Positions 39,661 to 39,690 of a stretch of DNA of 39,690 bases are shown one piece after another. The notes below the pieces were generated by a model that worked only from the letters and a program-made list of their open reading frames with translations, had not been told where the DNA came from and did not search any database. The position numbers and the translations under genes were made by a program. How positions within the stretch are numbered: the first letter of the stretch is position 1; each line of letters opens with the position of its first letter. Source of the DNA: Pontibacillus yanchengensis Y32 (lineage in GTDB: Bacteria; Bacillota; Bacilli; Bacillales; BH030062); assembly GCF_000770635.1 (NCBI RefSeq), contig NZ_AVBF01000038.1:1-39690 (forward strand), given 5' to 3'.

Positions 39661-39690
39661 TGAGGTCCGATACTTTATGAGGGTTAGGGT

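Overview
The window is chromosomal DNA of a low-GC Gram-positive spore-former of the Bacillaceae. The evidence is strong AGGAGG ribosome sites, TTG and GTG starts, U-tailed hairpin terminators, and many genes with Bacillus subtilis counterparts: the yfkC/yfkD and yfkJ/yfkI/yfkH neighbourhoods, tcyABC, pfeT, and YuiF-type and SE1561-family proteins. Several repeat families resemble those I associate with Bacillaceae of the Halobacillus/Pontibacillus/Virgibacillus kind, but the genus is a guess. No phage structural genes, transposase genes, rRNA, tRNA or CRISPR array were seen.

Layout. 1-4 kb: a YuiF-like ion or amino-acid transporter, then a two-gene quorum-type cassette on the minus strand, namely an AimR-like TPR receptor with a shortened N-terminus and an overlapping 52-residue exported pro-peptide; then about 0.9 kb of repeat-rich non-coding DNA and a small SE1561-family gene. 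4-12.4 kb: a yfk-like block (MscS channel, YfkD, OsmC protein, MFS carrier, YfkH/I/J) into which the P1B4 ferrous-iron exporter PfeT is set, behind a Fur/PerR-type operator region. 12.5-16.6 kb: an AGCS sodium/amino-acid symporter and the cystine ABC importer TcyABC. 17-20.6 kb: a minus-strand ECF sigma / anti-sigma / two-membrane-protein operon with overlapping genes. 20.7-25.4 kb: an HMCES/YedK protein, a large secreted CAP-domain protein, a HAD phosphatase, a polyamine-type GNAT acetyltransferase, and repeats.

25.9-36 kb: a hydroxamate/citrate siderophore locus in the order A-B-C-D-E-F of rhizobactin or schizokinen clusters (diaminobutyrate aminotransferase, decarboxylase, IucA-like synthetase, acetyltransferase, FAD N-monooxygenase, IucC-like synthetase). 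It is preceded by an unusual second IucB-like acetyltransferase that overlaps an HSL-family esterase. Both units carry Fur boxes. 36.5-39.5 kb: an ABC-2 exporter and its TetR regulator behind a promoter flanked by two identical inverted operators, then a small membrane protein.

Together the iron genes make a matched pair: citrate-hydroxamate siderophore synthesis for iron shortage and PfeT efflux for iron excess. The most unusual items are the orphan arbitrium-like receptor/peptide pair away from any visible prophage, the extra acyltransferase/esterase pair on the siderophore locus, two genes whose best start is an AUU codon, and several highly ordered non-coding repeats (a 202-bp element with exact 51-70-51 spacing of CGGACAT sites, and a six-unit array with an exact 20-bp period).
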